Source of the DNA: Roseibium algicola
GTDB lineage: Bacteria; Pseudomonadota; Alphaproteobacteria; Rhizobiales; Stappiaceae
Length of the DNA stretch: 64,000 bases
Reading direction: 5' to 3'
Assembly (NCBI RefSeq): GCF_001999245.1
Contig: NZ_CP019632.1
Coordinates: 30,446 to 94,445 of the forward strand
Below are positions 54,160 to 63,497 of this stretch, in pieces. Positions within the stretch are counted from its first letter, which is position 1, and the number at the start of each line of letters is the position of its first letter. The notes below the pieces were generated by a model. That model ran no database searches. It was not told where the DNA came from and worked only from the letters and a program-made list of their open reading frames with translations. A program made the position numbers and the translations under genes.

Positions 54160-54785
54160 TGCGGCAACGGCGTTTGCTTGAGTATGGCGTGTTTGGCGTC
54201 GCGGCAATCAGCTTTATTCTTTTCGTCGGCTGGTGGCGTGTCGATGGTCCGGGTGCACCGGAACCTTCCGATCGGCGTCCCCTTGATTTTCCTGCGATGG
54301 AGTTTCGGCTCACTGACCACGCAGGAAACGCGGTGGGCCCTGAAGTCCTAACTGGCCGCGCGACGATGGTGTTTTTCGGTTTCACTTTCTGTCCCGACGT
54401 TTGCCCCACCACGCTCTCGGAGATATCGAGTTGGCTTGAGATGATGGGCGAGGACTCGGACCAACTTAATGTGATTTTCATTACAGTTGACCCCGAACGC
54501 GATACCGTCGACGCAATGGCTGAGTATGTGGGTTACTTTGATGCTAACATCCGGGGTTGGACCGGAACGAATGAGCAAATCGCGGTAGCGGCAGATATGT
54601 TCCGGGTCACCTATGAAAAGGTACCGACAGACGGTGAAGACTACACCATGAACCATACCGCGAGCGTCTTCTTGTTCAAAGCAGACGGTCAGTTTTCTGG
54701 GGCTATCGACTACCACGAGCCCCGAGAAACCGCAGTGCCCAAAATTCGCCGCGCAATGACTGAAAAAGAGGAAGTGCCTCAATGA
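54159..54785 (+). CDS. SCO1/SenC copper-chaperone protein
   Basis: 208 residues with one membrane anchor and a thioredoxin fold; the metal site is FTFCPDVCPTT and the distal His lies in MNHTASVFLF. Works with PCuAC on the oxidase CuA site or as a thiol reductase. Confidence 0.9.
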   Translation: MRQRRLLEYGVFGVAAISFILFVGWWRVDGPGAPEPSDRRPLDFPAMEFRLTDHAGNAVGPEVLTGRATMVFFGFTFCPDVCPTTLSEISSWLEMMGEDSDQLNVIFITVDPERDTVDAMAEYVGYFDANIRGWTGTNEQIAVAADMFRVTYEKVPTDGEDYTMNHTASVFLFKADGQFSGAIDYHEPRETAVPKIRRAMTEKEEVPQ

Positions 54786-54968
54786 GCAAGAGGTATCTGA
54801 TGAATGTCGGTGTGGCTTCAACGGTCGACTCGCCAAACTGATCCATACTCAAGGAGCGTCTTAACGGATGCTCCCCGGGCTGCAAGCGAACAGTACCGGC
54901 ATCCCCAAACCGCATCACCGCTTCTTGGCTATAAGTGCATTCGATCCATAACGAAAAGGCTCTGCTCC

Positions 54969-55424
54969 ATGAAAAAATGTCTCACTGCTCTCATGTTCAC
55001 TCTTGCATTGTCGTCATCTACGCAGGCATTCGCTGACCAAAGTCTAGTCGAGGTCCGCAAGACCAACGGTTGCGGCTGTTGCCTGGCTTGGATGGAGCAT
55101 CTTGAGGAAAATGGTTTCAATACGACCGGCGAAGACATGTTTGCCGGACCGTTGACGCGGTTCAAGATCGACAATGGCGTGCCCCAGCGAATGGCCTCTT
55201 GCCATACGGCACTTGTTGACGGCTATGTAATCGAGGGTCATGTCCCGGCGACCGATATTCGGCGTCTCCTATCAGAACGTCCAGACGCGATTGGTCTCGC
55301 CGTGCCCGAGATGCCGCTCGGCTCACCGGGCATGGATCAGAGCGACATGCGAGAAGCCTATGATGTCTTCCTGATTCGGCGGGACGGTTCGACGGAAGTG
55401 TTCGCGAGTTATGCGAGTAATTGA
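54969..55424 (+). CDS. DUF411 metal-binding periplasmic protein
   Basis: 151 residues from ATG 54969; signal peptide LTALMFTLALSSSTQAFA. The motif TNGCGCCLAWMEHL is the DUF411 core, found in copper/silver resistance loci. It follows sco by 180 bp on the same strand. Confidence 0.85.
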   Translation: MKKCLTALMFTLALSSSTQAFADQSLVEVRKTNGCGCCLAWMEHLEENGFNTTGEDMFAGPLTRFKIDNGVPQRMASCHTALVDGYVIEGHVPATDIRRLLSERPDAIGLAVPEMPLGSPGMDQSDMREAYDVFLIRRDGSTEVFASYASN

Positions 55425-55437
55425 GCGCACCTAAAGG

Positions 55438-55920
55438 ATGGCAATGATGAGACCAATTCTGACGATCGGGTTGGCAGGCGTTGCAACTGCGTTCTTTGTC
55501 GATCAGGTATCGAAGTCAATCATCGTCGCAAACAAAGCCAGTTTGACTCCCAGTGTCTCCGTCTTTCCTGGTCTCAATCTTACTTACTTGCAGAACAGCG
55601 GCGTGTCATTTGGACTGCTGGGTGAAGTGCATTGGTTTGTTCTTGTCGTGCTGGCGTTTGCCGTCTGCGTCTGGCTGTCGGTGCTTTTGATACGTGCCGC
55701 GAGCAGGTTCGAGGCCTTGGCCTATGGAATGATCATTGGTGGTGCTCTCGGAAATGTCACGGATCGGCTGCGATATCGCGCAGTGACTGACTTCCTTGAC
55801 TTCTACTTTGGCGCAGCACATTGGCCGTCCTTCAATATGGCCGATGTTTTCGTGGTTGGCGGCGTAGGATCATTACTTCTTTCTCCGTGGTTGGCCGCTC
55901 GATATGCTGATTCCAGCTGA
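55438..55920 (+). CDS. lspA: Lipoprotein signal peptidase LspA (accessory copy)
   Basis: 160 residues, four membrane segments; the catalytic Asp motifs are GNVTDRLRY and FNMADVF. Being at the end of a metal operon it is probably an accessory copy, like PbrC of lead-resistance operons. Confidence 0.92.
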   Translation: MAMMRPILTIGLAGVATAFFVDQVSKSIIVANKASLTPSVSVFPGLNLTYLQNSGVSFGLLGEVHWFVLVVLAFAVCVWLSVLLIRAASRFEALAYGMIIGGALGNVTDRLRYRAVTDFLDFYFGAAHWPSFNMADVFVVGGVGSLLLSPWLAARYADSS

Positions 55921-55999
55921 GACAGAGTAGCGTTCTTTCAATAGAATTTACGCGACCCGCATACATAAAATCAGCAGGCATGAGGTCCCGAATAATATC

Positions 56000-56577
56000 C
56001 GCGTGGCGCAATGCTGGGCGCACGGACGACGGAAACTGAAGGAAGTGTTCGACCGCGATGCCTCCGAGATCACCGCCGAGGGCTTGCGCCGAATCGCCGA
56101 GTTCTACAGGGTCGAAGCTGATATCCGAGGCACGGCGCCCGGGTAGCGGCTCTCGGCCAGACAGACCCGCACCGCGCCTCCTGTCGCCGCCTTCGGACCA
56201 TGGTTGTAAGAGCAACGCCTCCGGGTCTCCGCCAAGTCTCGTCTCGGCGAGAAGTTCACCTATATTCATCGTCACTGGGACGGTTTACAGACCTTCCTTC
56301 ACGATGGCCGTGCCGAGATCGATTGCAACAGTGTCGGGAATTTGATCCGGCCAATTGCATTGAACAGGAAGAATGCCTTTTCCGCCGGCTATGACGAAGG
56401 TGGCCGCATCGCATCTCACATCGAGACCACGAAAATTAACGGCGTGGAGCCCTTCGCCTATCTCAAGACGACCCTCGAGGCCATCGCCGACGGCCATCCG
56501 AAAAGCCGGATCGACGAACTCCTGCCATGCAACTTCACGCTGTCAAAATGAAGCCTCGTGGGGCGCAAACTTGCTTA
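56000..56577 (+). pseudogene. tnpC: IS66-family TnpC transposase remnant with right end
   Basis: One frame reads RVAQCWAHGRRKLKEVF, RRIAEFYRVEADIRG, YIHRHWDGLQTFLHDGRAEI and LIRPIALNRKNAFSAGYDEG, up to a TGA at 56551. These are the C-terminal IS66 transposase blocks. Two in-frame stops (near 56147 and 56212) and the lost 5' part make it a pseudogene. GCTTAC at 56572-56577 fits the IS66 terminal sequence, so the element end abuts the xre remnant. Confidence 0.8.
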
Positions 56578-56591
56578 CAGAATAGCGGAAC

Positions 56592-56687
56592 ATGACGCAA
56601 AAGGAAATTACGGCGATCAACATGGATCCGATGGAGCTTCTACGGCGCATTAAGAACTCAAAGGATATGCACTACGGTTACCGATGA
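56592..56687 (+). pseudogene. Internally deleted copy of the XRE regulator
   Basis: Encodes only 31 residues (MTQKEITAINMDPMELLRRI...) and matches the start and the end of the intact XRE gene at 2687-2911, with the central HTH removed in frame. Its 5' part was cut by the IS66 remnant. Confidence 0.75.
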
Positions 56688-57034
56688 CCGAGCCACGGCC
56701 GGGCAAGCCCCTTGTTGATAAGAATTTGGCTAACGTTTTTGCCATTGATGAGAACTCGAGCAAAAGTCCGGCCGTACTTGTCCTTGCCGTTCCGGAGTAT
56801 CTGAATTCGCTGGCCGTCCGCCAGCTCGACGAGCCGGCATTTGGCCTTCTTTGCCATCTGGATCTCATTAGAACACTTTCCCTTGATCTCCGCAGTGTCC
56901 AGGCCAAGGACGCGCTCGCGCTCCGAGCCGCGTATCATGCTAATCAGGAAACTGTCGCCGTCCCAAACGCGCAATTGCTGTGGCTGACACGTCGCATCAC
57001 AGAGATATGCGGCAATAACGATGTGGCTGGTCAT
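56678..57034 (-). CDS. Thermonuclease (SNase)-fold protein, second copy
   Basis: 118 residues, very similar to the 2908-3276 protein: VWDGDSFLISM, RVLGLDTAEIKG and DKYGRTFARV keep the active-site residues. It is coupled to the truncated traH copy by ATGA. The intact reading frame suggests recent duplication or selection. Confidence 0.75.
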   Translation of the reverse strand: MTSHIVIAAYLCDATCQPQQLRVWDGDSFLISMIRGSERERVLGLDTAEIKGKCSNEIQMAKKAKCRLVELADGQRIQILRNGKDKYGRTFARVLINGKNVSQILINKGLARPWLGHR

Positions 57035-57492
57035 TCTCTGTTGAAGTCACCGATCCCAGACAGATCGATGCCAATATCCACCTTATTCGGATCCTGCGCC
57101 CATAGCTGTTGCCGCAGTTCGTTCTTTGGGTCCGACCCAGCAATTTCGCTTTCCGTTTCCATCGCACCTTCTTCGGAGACGGACCGGTCCGGAACTCCCA
57201 GTTCAACGCTCTCTCCAGTATCTTCCGCCATGAACACATACTCCCCATCGAAATACCCAGTCTGGTACGCCTCGATGGCATCTGTGAAGGCTTCCGGAAC
57301 CGGCGCGCCGTACCACTTCGTCACGATCTTGTAGACACGGGCAAAAAGTGCGGTCCCGATCTTGATGTTGTTGCAGGCGTCGAACACATCCGCGGTGACC
57401 TGCGACTTGTCGGTGATACCAATGCCAACCGGGTATTGCGTGATCCCGACGCGGACAACGGCTTTGCCGAGGTGATCCTGAACCAGCTTCAT
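57031..57492 (-). pseudogene. traH: traH, 5'-truncated second copy
   Basis: 153 residues beginning MKLVQDHLGKAVVRVGITQY, equivalent to residue 56 onward of the intact TraH; the upstream sequence is unrelated. The rest aligns to the end. Confidence 0.8.
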
Positions 57493-57605
57493 GGGGTCGG
57501 TTCCGGATGGGGGCGAAATGACACCCTAAGAGTTACCAATCGGACGAGCCAGAATTCTTGGGTATACAGGTGCGGTAGAGTCTACCGGTTGCGCGATATG
57601 CCCTC

Positions 57606-58437
57606 TTAAGCAGACCTGACGGAAGACAGGAACTTGCTGACTTCGGCTTTGAGGTGATTGGACTGCTCGGCAAGTTGCTCCGCAGAAGAGTGAATTTGGT
57701 TCGAGGATGCACCCGTCATCTCGGCGGCTTTATTAACCCCTGCAATGTTTTCGGAAAGACCCTGTGTGCCTCGAGCGGCCTCATCGACGTTGCGGGCGAT
57801 TTCCTGTGTTGCTGCGTCCTGCTCTTCGACCGCAGTCGCGATTGCCGTCGATATGACGTTCATTTCCTCGATGATTTTGCTGATAGAGCCAATTGCGGTC
57901 GCGGCATCAGAGGTTGCTCCCTGAATTGCCCCGACCTGACTTGCAATCTCGGCTGTCGCTTTCGCCGTCTGTTCCGCCAGTTGTTTGACCTCTGATGCGA
58001 CCACTGCGAACCCTTTCCCGGCCTCGCCGGCGCGGGCAGCTTCGATGGTCGCATTCAAGGCAAGAAGGTTCGTTTTTTCTGCTATATCGTTGATCAGACC
58101 GACCACATCGCCAATCACCTGCGCCGCGGACGTCAGTGATTGAACCTTCTCGTTGGTTTCACGCGCACTATCGACGGCTTTTGACGATAATTGTGTTGAA
58201 CTGGAAACCTGCCGCGAGATCTCTGTTACAGAAGATGCCATCTCTTCTGTCGCACTGGCGACGGTTTGGACATTGGCAGCAGTTTCCTCGGATGAAGCCG
58301 ATACCGCCGCAACCTTCCTAGAAGTATCTTCCGCGCCGGCTCGCAGGCTTCTAGAGGCCTCGGTTAGATGCTGCGCGGCTGTGGAAACCCCATCGACTAC
58401 GCCGCCTACAGAGGTTTCGAATTCCGAAGCCAGACGC
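57606..58437 (-). pseudogene. Methyl-accepting chemotaxis protein, signalling-domain fragment
   Basis: The frame encodes the methyl-accepting coiled coil with the hairpin tip [20 protein letters not shown]. The sensor and membrane part are gone: upstream of about 58437 the sequence is the 359-bp repeat. A start inside that repeat would give a 345-residue chimera, which is unlikely to be functional. Confidence 0.8.
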
Positions 58438-58438
58438 T

Positions 58439-58797
58439 CAAGGGGAAAAAACGGAGGGGGATCGCCCACCGGTACGGCCAGGTGTGGATCCGCGAGCCCG
58501 GTGGGCACGCGGATTTGCGCCTGGTCCTGCACGAGGGAGCGACGCCGGCGTGCCGGTGGCGCGAGTGAGGAAGGATGGGGAGACCGTTTTTTGCCCTTGG
58601 TGGGGGAGGGGGAGCGGCGTTTCCCCTCTCCTGACAGGAGCATGATGCCCGCCTGCAGGGCGGCCTATTTGGGGATGGCAAACGGAGTGCGCAGGGCGAC
58701 GCCCGGAGGCGGGAGGATCGTCACCAGATGGCCGAGACGGGTGCCTGCGCCTGGCTCGGGGAGCGCAGCGACTAGAGCCGTGCCCAAAGGGTGCCGC
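58439..58797. repeat. 359-bp repeat, copy 2
   Basis: Same length, orientation and near-identical sequence as 25671-26029. Its left edge is exactly where the chemoreceptor fragment ends. Confidence 0.8.
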
Positions 58798-59043
58798 ACA
58801 AATTCTGTTTACCTCTTGAGAGCATTAACGAATGCCGAAATTTCGCAACAGACTTTTGCAGCACTCCCCTGTCACATCAGCGCCCACCCAATAGTGTGAC
58901 TCCGACAATAGATTTGCCGCTTACCAGGCTCGGCTAACTTCCAAGTTCGCCATGGTATAACCGGGCATCGGTTCTGTCCGGGCCAAGCGCGTGAAGTCCC
59001 GATCGACGGTCGCATTCGTGTCGCCAATCTGGTTGGCGTCCAG

Positions 59044-59174
59044 TGAGCTTCTGCCGATTTCGTGGACACCAAGTTAAGGTGTTTGCCATGAAACTGGAGC
59101 GATGGAACGCAACGAAGGAAGTTCAGCCACGAATACAAGCTTGAGGCGGTGTCCACGAAATCGGCAGAAGCTCA
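59044..59174 (+). mobile_element. Internally deleted IS3-type element with 27-bp inverted repeats
   Basis: Perfect 27-bp terminal repeats (59044-59070 and 59148-59174; TGAGCTTCTGCCGATTTCGT at the left). The interior encodes RRKFSHEYKLEAV, the start of an IS3-family OrfA, and then runs straight into the right repeat. This is a MITE-like derivative. No target duplication is visible. It ends 20 bp before the next gene. Confidence 0.75.
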
Positions 59175-59194
59175 AGAGCGGAGAGGGAAGACGA

Positions 59195-59992
59195 ATGAGC
59201 AATCAGGAACGAGAAGCTGACTTTTTCGAATGGGTGGCGTTGGCATTCGTTTGGGGTTGGGTCGGAACGGTCATCGTTCTTGTCGTTGCCGCTATTCTGA
59301 GTATCTGGATGCATGGCGTGCTGGGGCTTGAGCACGGCTACTCGGAACCGCGTCAAGCAAAACTGGAAGCCCAAACTCGCGTCGCCCTATGGTCGGAGAT
59401 GCATTCCTGCATCCAAGACAGGGCTGTGATCAAGCGCTTCGACTACTCGCAGGACCGCGTTGATCTCTATTGCGAAACCAGAAAGGTGGAAGCAAATGAG
59501 ATGCTCACTAAACTGATCAGCGAAGGGGTGACGCTCAAGAAACACCATGCGGAAGGGTTCGCGATTCACAGTGGTTGGCAGGTTCTAGCTGGGCTAACTT
59601 GGCTTGCTTGGATTCTGGTGTCGCCGATCCTTATGCTTTTCGGTGCCTTGTTTGCAGCGATATTAGCCGTCAACGGCTGGAACCAAACCGAGGACAACAG
59701 CAAAACCTTCGTTATCGTTCTTTGTGTCGCCTTCCCGCCGCTTGCGACCTTGGCGCTTTACATCGCTCTGGAGACCTTGGCTCCGGGCACTTGGAACAAT
59801 GAGATCAAACGAGTATTCATCAGCGCGGCGGCAATATTCTCGGTTCTGGCGTATGTCGCCTCTCGGAAAAACGCCAAGAAAATTGAGGAGCAGGTTGAAG
59901 AATACAATGCGAAGGTCGAAGCCATGGAGGCGGACCGGGCTAAACAAACTCGCTCCAACAAAGGGGGACGGGTCACTCACTCCCAACCTTAG
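59195..59992 (+). CDS. Hypothetical inner-membrane protein
   Basis: 265 residues from ATG 59195 (MSNQEREADFFEWVALAFVW), after a GGGAAG ribosome site. There are four membrane segments (near 15-40, 130-160, 175-195 and 205-225), a soluble domain between the first two and a charged C-terminal coiled coil. No family recognised. The upstream IS3 remnant could supply or disrupt its promoter. Confidence 0.6.
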   Translation: MSNQEREADFFEWVALAFVWGWVGTVIVLVVAAILSIWMHGVLGLEHGYSEPRQAKLEAQTRVALWSEMHSCIQDRAVIKRFDYSQDRVDLYCETRKVEANEMLTKLISEGVTLKKHHAEGFAIHSGWQVLAGLTWLAWILVSPILMLFGALFAAILAVNGWNQTEDNSKTFVIVLCVAFPPLATLALYIALETLAPGTWNNEIKRVFISAAAIFSVLAYVASRKNAKKIEEQVEEYNAKVEAMEADRAKQTRSNKGGRVTHSQP

Positions 59993-60036
59993 CGCGTGCT
60001 TTGGAACAAATCTTGTTCTGCCCCCTCAATCGCATG

Positions 60037-60816
60037 TCAGGCTGCTCCGCGCTTCCTGCGCCGGAACGTTTCATTATCCTCACAACAGTTTCTGAGTTCC
60101 GTGTCTTGCTGGAGCCTTAGATCCCAATGGCGGAACTCGGCAACGATGGCTTCGCCGGCGCTGATGTGCTCTTCCCTGCCTGGATGATTGTCAGCTCTAA
60201 CGGCCCGGATCGTAATGAGCCCGAGGTGTTGAAGGTAGTCGAGCTTGCCCCTGAAGCTGTTGGGATGCATGTCCAGGCAGGCCGCCAGTTTGCCCCGTGT
60301 GACAGGGCCGAACTGAGCGTTCAGCCGCGCGAGGAAGATAAAGAAGCCGATTGCCTGCAATGCACATGTCGGCGTCTCGCTTGGCCGCCGGCGTTCTCTA
60401 ATCTGGCAAGAAGTGTGATGGATAAGCAGGCCGATATTGGAGCCTTCGACGTGGGCACCTTCCGGATCCCCGATCACGCGCTGCACTTCCTTCAAGAAGG
60501 CCACCATGGGCTCAGGAACCGACAGCTCATGCCATTTCTTGAAGTTTTCGCGATGTTCGACGACCTCGATCAGCTTGAGGCGCTTCAAATATTCAAGGAG
60601 ATGTCGAACGCCGGTCGGCGTTACCCCGAAATATTCGGCAAGCCTGGGCGCTGACACACTTTCACCGCTTGCCTGGAACCAGGCTATGGCATTCAAAATA
60701 CCGTAGCTTTTCAGGGCTTTGGATGATGTATCGCCTTTATTTGCGCAGTTTAACAATTTGGAATAGGCGACCAGAAACAGAAGGGGGCCGGCTGGCAGTT
60801 TATTTTCTTGGTTCAT
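60037..60816 (-). CDS. Winged-helix transcriptional regulator
   Basis: 259 residues with two HTH-like parts: SAPRLAEYFGVTPTGVRHLL (about 55-75) and GKLAACLDMHPNSFRGKLDY (about 175-195). The tandem arrangement resembles duplicated MarR/wHTH regulators. Targets unknown; ends RRRKRGAA. Confidence 0.6.
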   Translation of the reverse strand: MNQENKLPAGPLLFLVAYSKLLNCANKGDTSSKALKSYGILNAIAWFQASGESVSAPRLAEYFGVTPTGVRHLLEYLKRLKLIEVVEHRENFKKWHELSVPEPMVAFLKEVQRVIGDPEGAHVEGSNIGLLIHHTSCQIRERRRPSETPTCALQAIGFFIFLARLNAQFGPVTRGKLAACLDMHPNSFRGKLDYLQHLGLITIRAVRADNHPGREEHISAGEAIVAEFRHWDLRLQQDTELRNCCEDNETFRRRKRGAA

Positions 60817-60878
60817 TACGGCGTGAAACCTAAATCAATCGCGGAAATCGGCGCGGCGGCACCGCCCCGGCTCCTTAC

Positions 60879-61388
60879 TCATTGGGTAAATGACTTTCGA
60901 TATGTGTGGCCGTCGAGTTTGAACGTGGACGACCAGATTCCGAGGGATTTTGAGCGGGCGATTTTTTCGAAAGACCCATATTCCGGGACAATCAGAGTAC
61001 CTTCGGCCCTGGCGGCGATCGCCATACCTTCAGTCAACGCTTTTTTTGCGACATCGGACCCGTCCGGCAGGAAGCAGCGGCCAAGAACGGTTGCGTATCC
61101 GCCCGATCCTTCCTTGATGCAACGAATAGTGTAGCCGAGCGTGTTTTCCGTCAGCCAACCCGCGGCGACGGCTCCGCAAGGCCACGAAATTCCTTGATAG
61201 TGAGCGCGTTGGGTGAGGGCACACGCAGACACGCCAAAAAGTTTCACGGTGAGACCACTCTCCACGATCTGGAAACTGGATCCGTCGATAACGCTGACTT
61301 TTCCTTCGATGGAATCCGCCTGTGCACCGGCGGGCAGCAGCACGTTTAGGAGGAATATACCGAAGGCAATACACTTTTTGCGTGACAT
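60879..61388 (-). CDS. Secreted thermonuclease-like (SNase-fold) protein
   Basis: 169 residues from ATG 61388 with a signal peptide (CIAFGIFLLNVLLPAGAQA). The SNase-like pattern (IEGKVSVIDGSSFQIVESGL, VKLFGVSACA, LTEGMAIA) is present, but the usual catalytic Asp/Glu and Arg positions are altered (VSACALTQ). It may lack nuclease activity. Different from the two tra-linked SNase genes. Confidence 0.65.
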   Translation of the reverse strand: MSRKKCIAFGIFLLNVLLPAGAQADSIEGKVSVIDGSSFQIVESGLTVKLFGVSACALTQRAHYQGISWPCGAVAAGWLTENTLGYTIRCIKEGSGGYATVLGRCFLPDGSDVAKKALTEGMAIAARAEGTLIVPEYGSFEKIARSKSLGIWSSTFKLDGHTYRKSFTQ

Positions 61389-61556
61389 GAGTGCCATATG
61401 ACAGCTCATTCTCTCGCAAACAAGTCTTCAGTAGATCAATTTGTGTGATGGTAGTGATTTGACTAGATGGTCAAGCAATTGAGTGCTTTAGAACGGATCT
61501 AGGCGCTATCCTACACGTAAGGTTGCGCAAGAACCCGTCGGCAAATATCGATAATA

Positions 61557-62093
61557 CTATGACGCATCGGTAAGCGACCGATTTTCTTTGCGCCGCTTGC
61601 TGTACCGCTCAAGGTCACCGCTAACCAAACCGTTGCCGCTGATATATTTTTCTGCGGCTCTACGGGCGACTTTTACGTTCACGTCAGTTTGCAGGTCAGC
61701 CAAACAGAACTTGTCAAAAATGCGAATAAATTCGTGAAGCGCTTGCTGGTACATGGGCTGCACCGCGCAATGGCCTTTCATGTAACAATCGCAGCCTGCG
61801 GGATTGTCGCACTGCGCGAACTGCCAGCCACTTCGCTGCTCGCAAATCGAGATGACTTCCGAGACAAGAATGTCGCTGATCGGGCGAGAGAGGATGATGC
61901 CTCCGTACTTTCCGCTGCGGGTATCCAAGAGTCCGACCTTCGCCAAGCTCGACGTTGTTTCATTCACCGTCGATCGTTTGGTGTCGAGAACCTGACAGAG
62001 TTCGGGCGTCAAAACCCGGCGTTCTTTGTCCTCCTGAGCGTCGAGGTAGAGGAAGAGCCTGACGGCCAGGTCAGAATGGCTTGAAAGTCGCAT
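61557..62093 (-). CDS. Rrf2-family regulator
   Basis: 178 residues. An N-terminal winged helix (RLSSHSDLAVRLFLYLDA, NETTSSLAKVGLLDTRSG) is followed by a Cys cluster CDNPAGCDCYMKGHC suited to an Fe-S cluster, as in NsrR/RirA-type proteins. It follows the second repC by 5 bp on the same strand. Confidence 0.8.
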   Translation of the reverse strand: MRLSSHSDLAVRLFLYLDAQEDKERRVLTPELCQVLDTKRSTVNETTSSLAKVGLLDTRSGKYGGIILSRPISDILVSEVISICEQRSGWQFAQCDNPAGCDCYMKGHCAVQPMYQQALHEFIRIFDKFCLADLQTDVNVKVARRAAEKYISGNGLVSGDLERYSKRRKENRSLTDAS

Positions 62094-62098
62094 CTACT

Positions 62099-63442
62099 TT
62101 AATTCCATGCGGCCGGCCCTTCCGGCCGATTGCCGTCCTTGGCCTTGTTCCAGTGGAAGAGCGATTTGGATAGGGCAAGCTGCCCGTTCTTCGCCTTCGT
62201 GATGATGCCGTTCAGATATGCGCCTGGAGACTGGATCAGTCCGGCTTCGTGTTTTTCGAAAATGAGGGCGACGGCGACCGCGGCCTGTTCTCGGCCGAGC
62301 GCAAGGGTTGCTGCGTTCCAAGTGGAATCCGCGATCAACAGGTGTCCTCTCATCACAGTTTCGACCGTGTTTATTATGTCCGCCCAGGTCGGAGTTTTGT
62401 CAGAAACCACCCATTCCTTAAATTGTGGGCAAAGCAAAAGCAAAGTTTTTGGATCCACGGGTCTTGCTGCAAGCTTTTCCGGTTGTTTTGGACCCGGGCG
62501 TCGCAAAGGCTCTTTCTCAGAGCCATTTTCATCGGCGGAGCCGATGTCAGAAGGGAACTGTTGTTCGGCGGGAGCCGAACGCCGTTTCGTGTACAACGAA
62601 GAATCTGTTTTCTGGACTGTACTCTGTATGAAGGTGCCGCTAGTGGGACCCATGGGTGCCATTTTTGATACCCTGGGGAACTTTTCTTCAGCGTTATCAA
62701 CATCGCTGTCCCCATGGGAAAACTTCTCGCTCGCGGCGGCATAAGCGGTTTTGACGCGCTCCAACAGAGTTTCCAAGGCGTCGCACAGCTCGGCCAGCTC
62801 GTGGAGCGGAGTATTCGGCCGGCGCCGTTGAACGATCGCCTGAAGATTACGAGCGCATGTCTCCCAGGGACCAGCGATCTGATGGTCGGACGCGGTTTCG
62901 ATGATGCTGGCAATCAGCCTGCGGGAAATCGTGAACTTGCGACTGTGCTCGCGGTGCTGAACGGCCCGTTGTTTGTCCCGCTCGAATAGATCCTCCAGTT
63001 CGGGCGTTTTCAGACCGAGAGGGGAGAGGTCGATACCGAAGGACGACGCCAGCACGATCTTGCCGTTCTGATCGCGCTTTCCGAAGCGCTGCCCTTTGGG
63101 ACTGTCTTTGAAGCTGATCAGGCCCGCTTCGGCAAGCTTACGAAAATTGCGGCGGAGAGCGGACAGCTCGAAAGAACACTCGCAGACAAGGCGGGAATTA
63201 TCGGGCCAGACGATTGGCCGGCTTGCCCCTGTCCAGTCCTGTTCCTGGCTGAAACTGAGGAGTTTGTTCATGAGTTCGATCGCCTGGGAATTGAGCCGCA
63301 GGAGATGGGTAACGCGGTTGAATGCGGTGACGGCGCGTCTTTTATCGACGGCAGTCTGAGTGCCCCATTCGTCGGCAAGCGACATGGCATCGTTTATGGC
63401 AGGCGTGATCTTTCGCAGCCCGGACGGCCTTGGCTTCGGCAT
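62099..63442 (-). CDS. repC: Second RepC-type replication initiator
   Basis: 447 residues. SFELSALRRNFRKLAEAGLI and SFKDSPKGQRFGKRDQNGKI are the RepC winged-helix segments, with GAYLNGIITKAKNGQLALSK at the C terminus. It is divergent from the first RepC but has the same domain order. No repA or repB accompanies it; an antisense-RNA-like locus lies upstream. Confidence 0.85.
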   Translation of the reverse strand: MPKPRPSGLRKITPAINDAMSLADEWGTQTAVDKRRAVTAFNRVTHLLRLNSQAIELMNKLLSFSQEQDWTGASRPIVWPDNSRLVCECSFELSALRRNFRKLAEAGLISFKDSPKGQRFGKRDQNGKIVLASSFGIDLSPLGLKTPELEDLFERDKQRAVQHREHSRKFTISRRLIASIIETASDHQIAGPWETCARNLQAIVQRRRPNTPLHELAELCDALETLLERVKTAYAAASEKFSHGDSDVDNAEEKFPRVSKMAPMGPTSGTFIQSTVQKTDSSLYTKRRSAPAEQQFPSDIGSADENGSEKEPLRRPGPKQPEKLAARPVDPKTLLLLCPQFKEWVVSDKTPTWADIINTVETVMRGHLLIADSTWNAATLALGREQAAVAVALIFEKHEAGLIQSPGAYLNGIITKAKNGQLALSKSLFHWNKAKDGNRPEGPAAWN

Positions 63443-63497
63443 AGGGAATATCCTTTTTTAGGCACGACTTTCCCGTGCGCCGAGGTGGCGTTTTGCG

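Noticed and set aside
58153..58899. 248-codon plus-strand frame across the repeat
   Set aside because: Runs antisense to the chemoreceptor fragment and then into the 359-bp repeat; composition is not protein-like.
59102..59194. Upstream extension of the membrane-protein gene
   Set aside because: The extension lies inside the IS3 derivative and its right inverted repeat; the ATG at 59195 with its own ribosome site is better.
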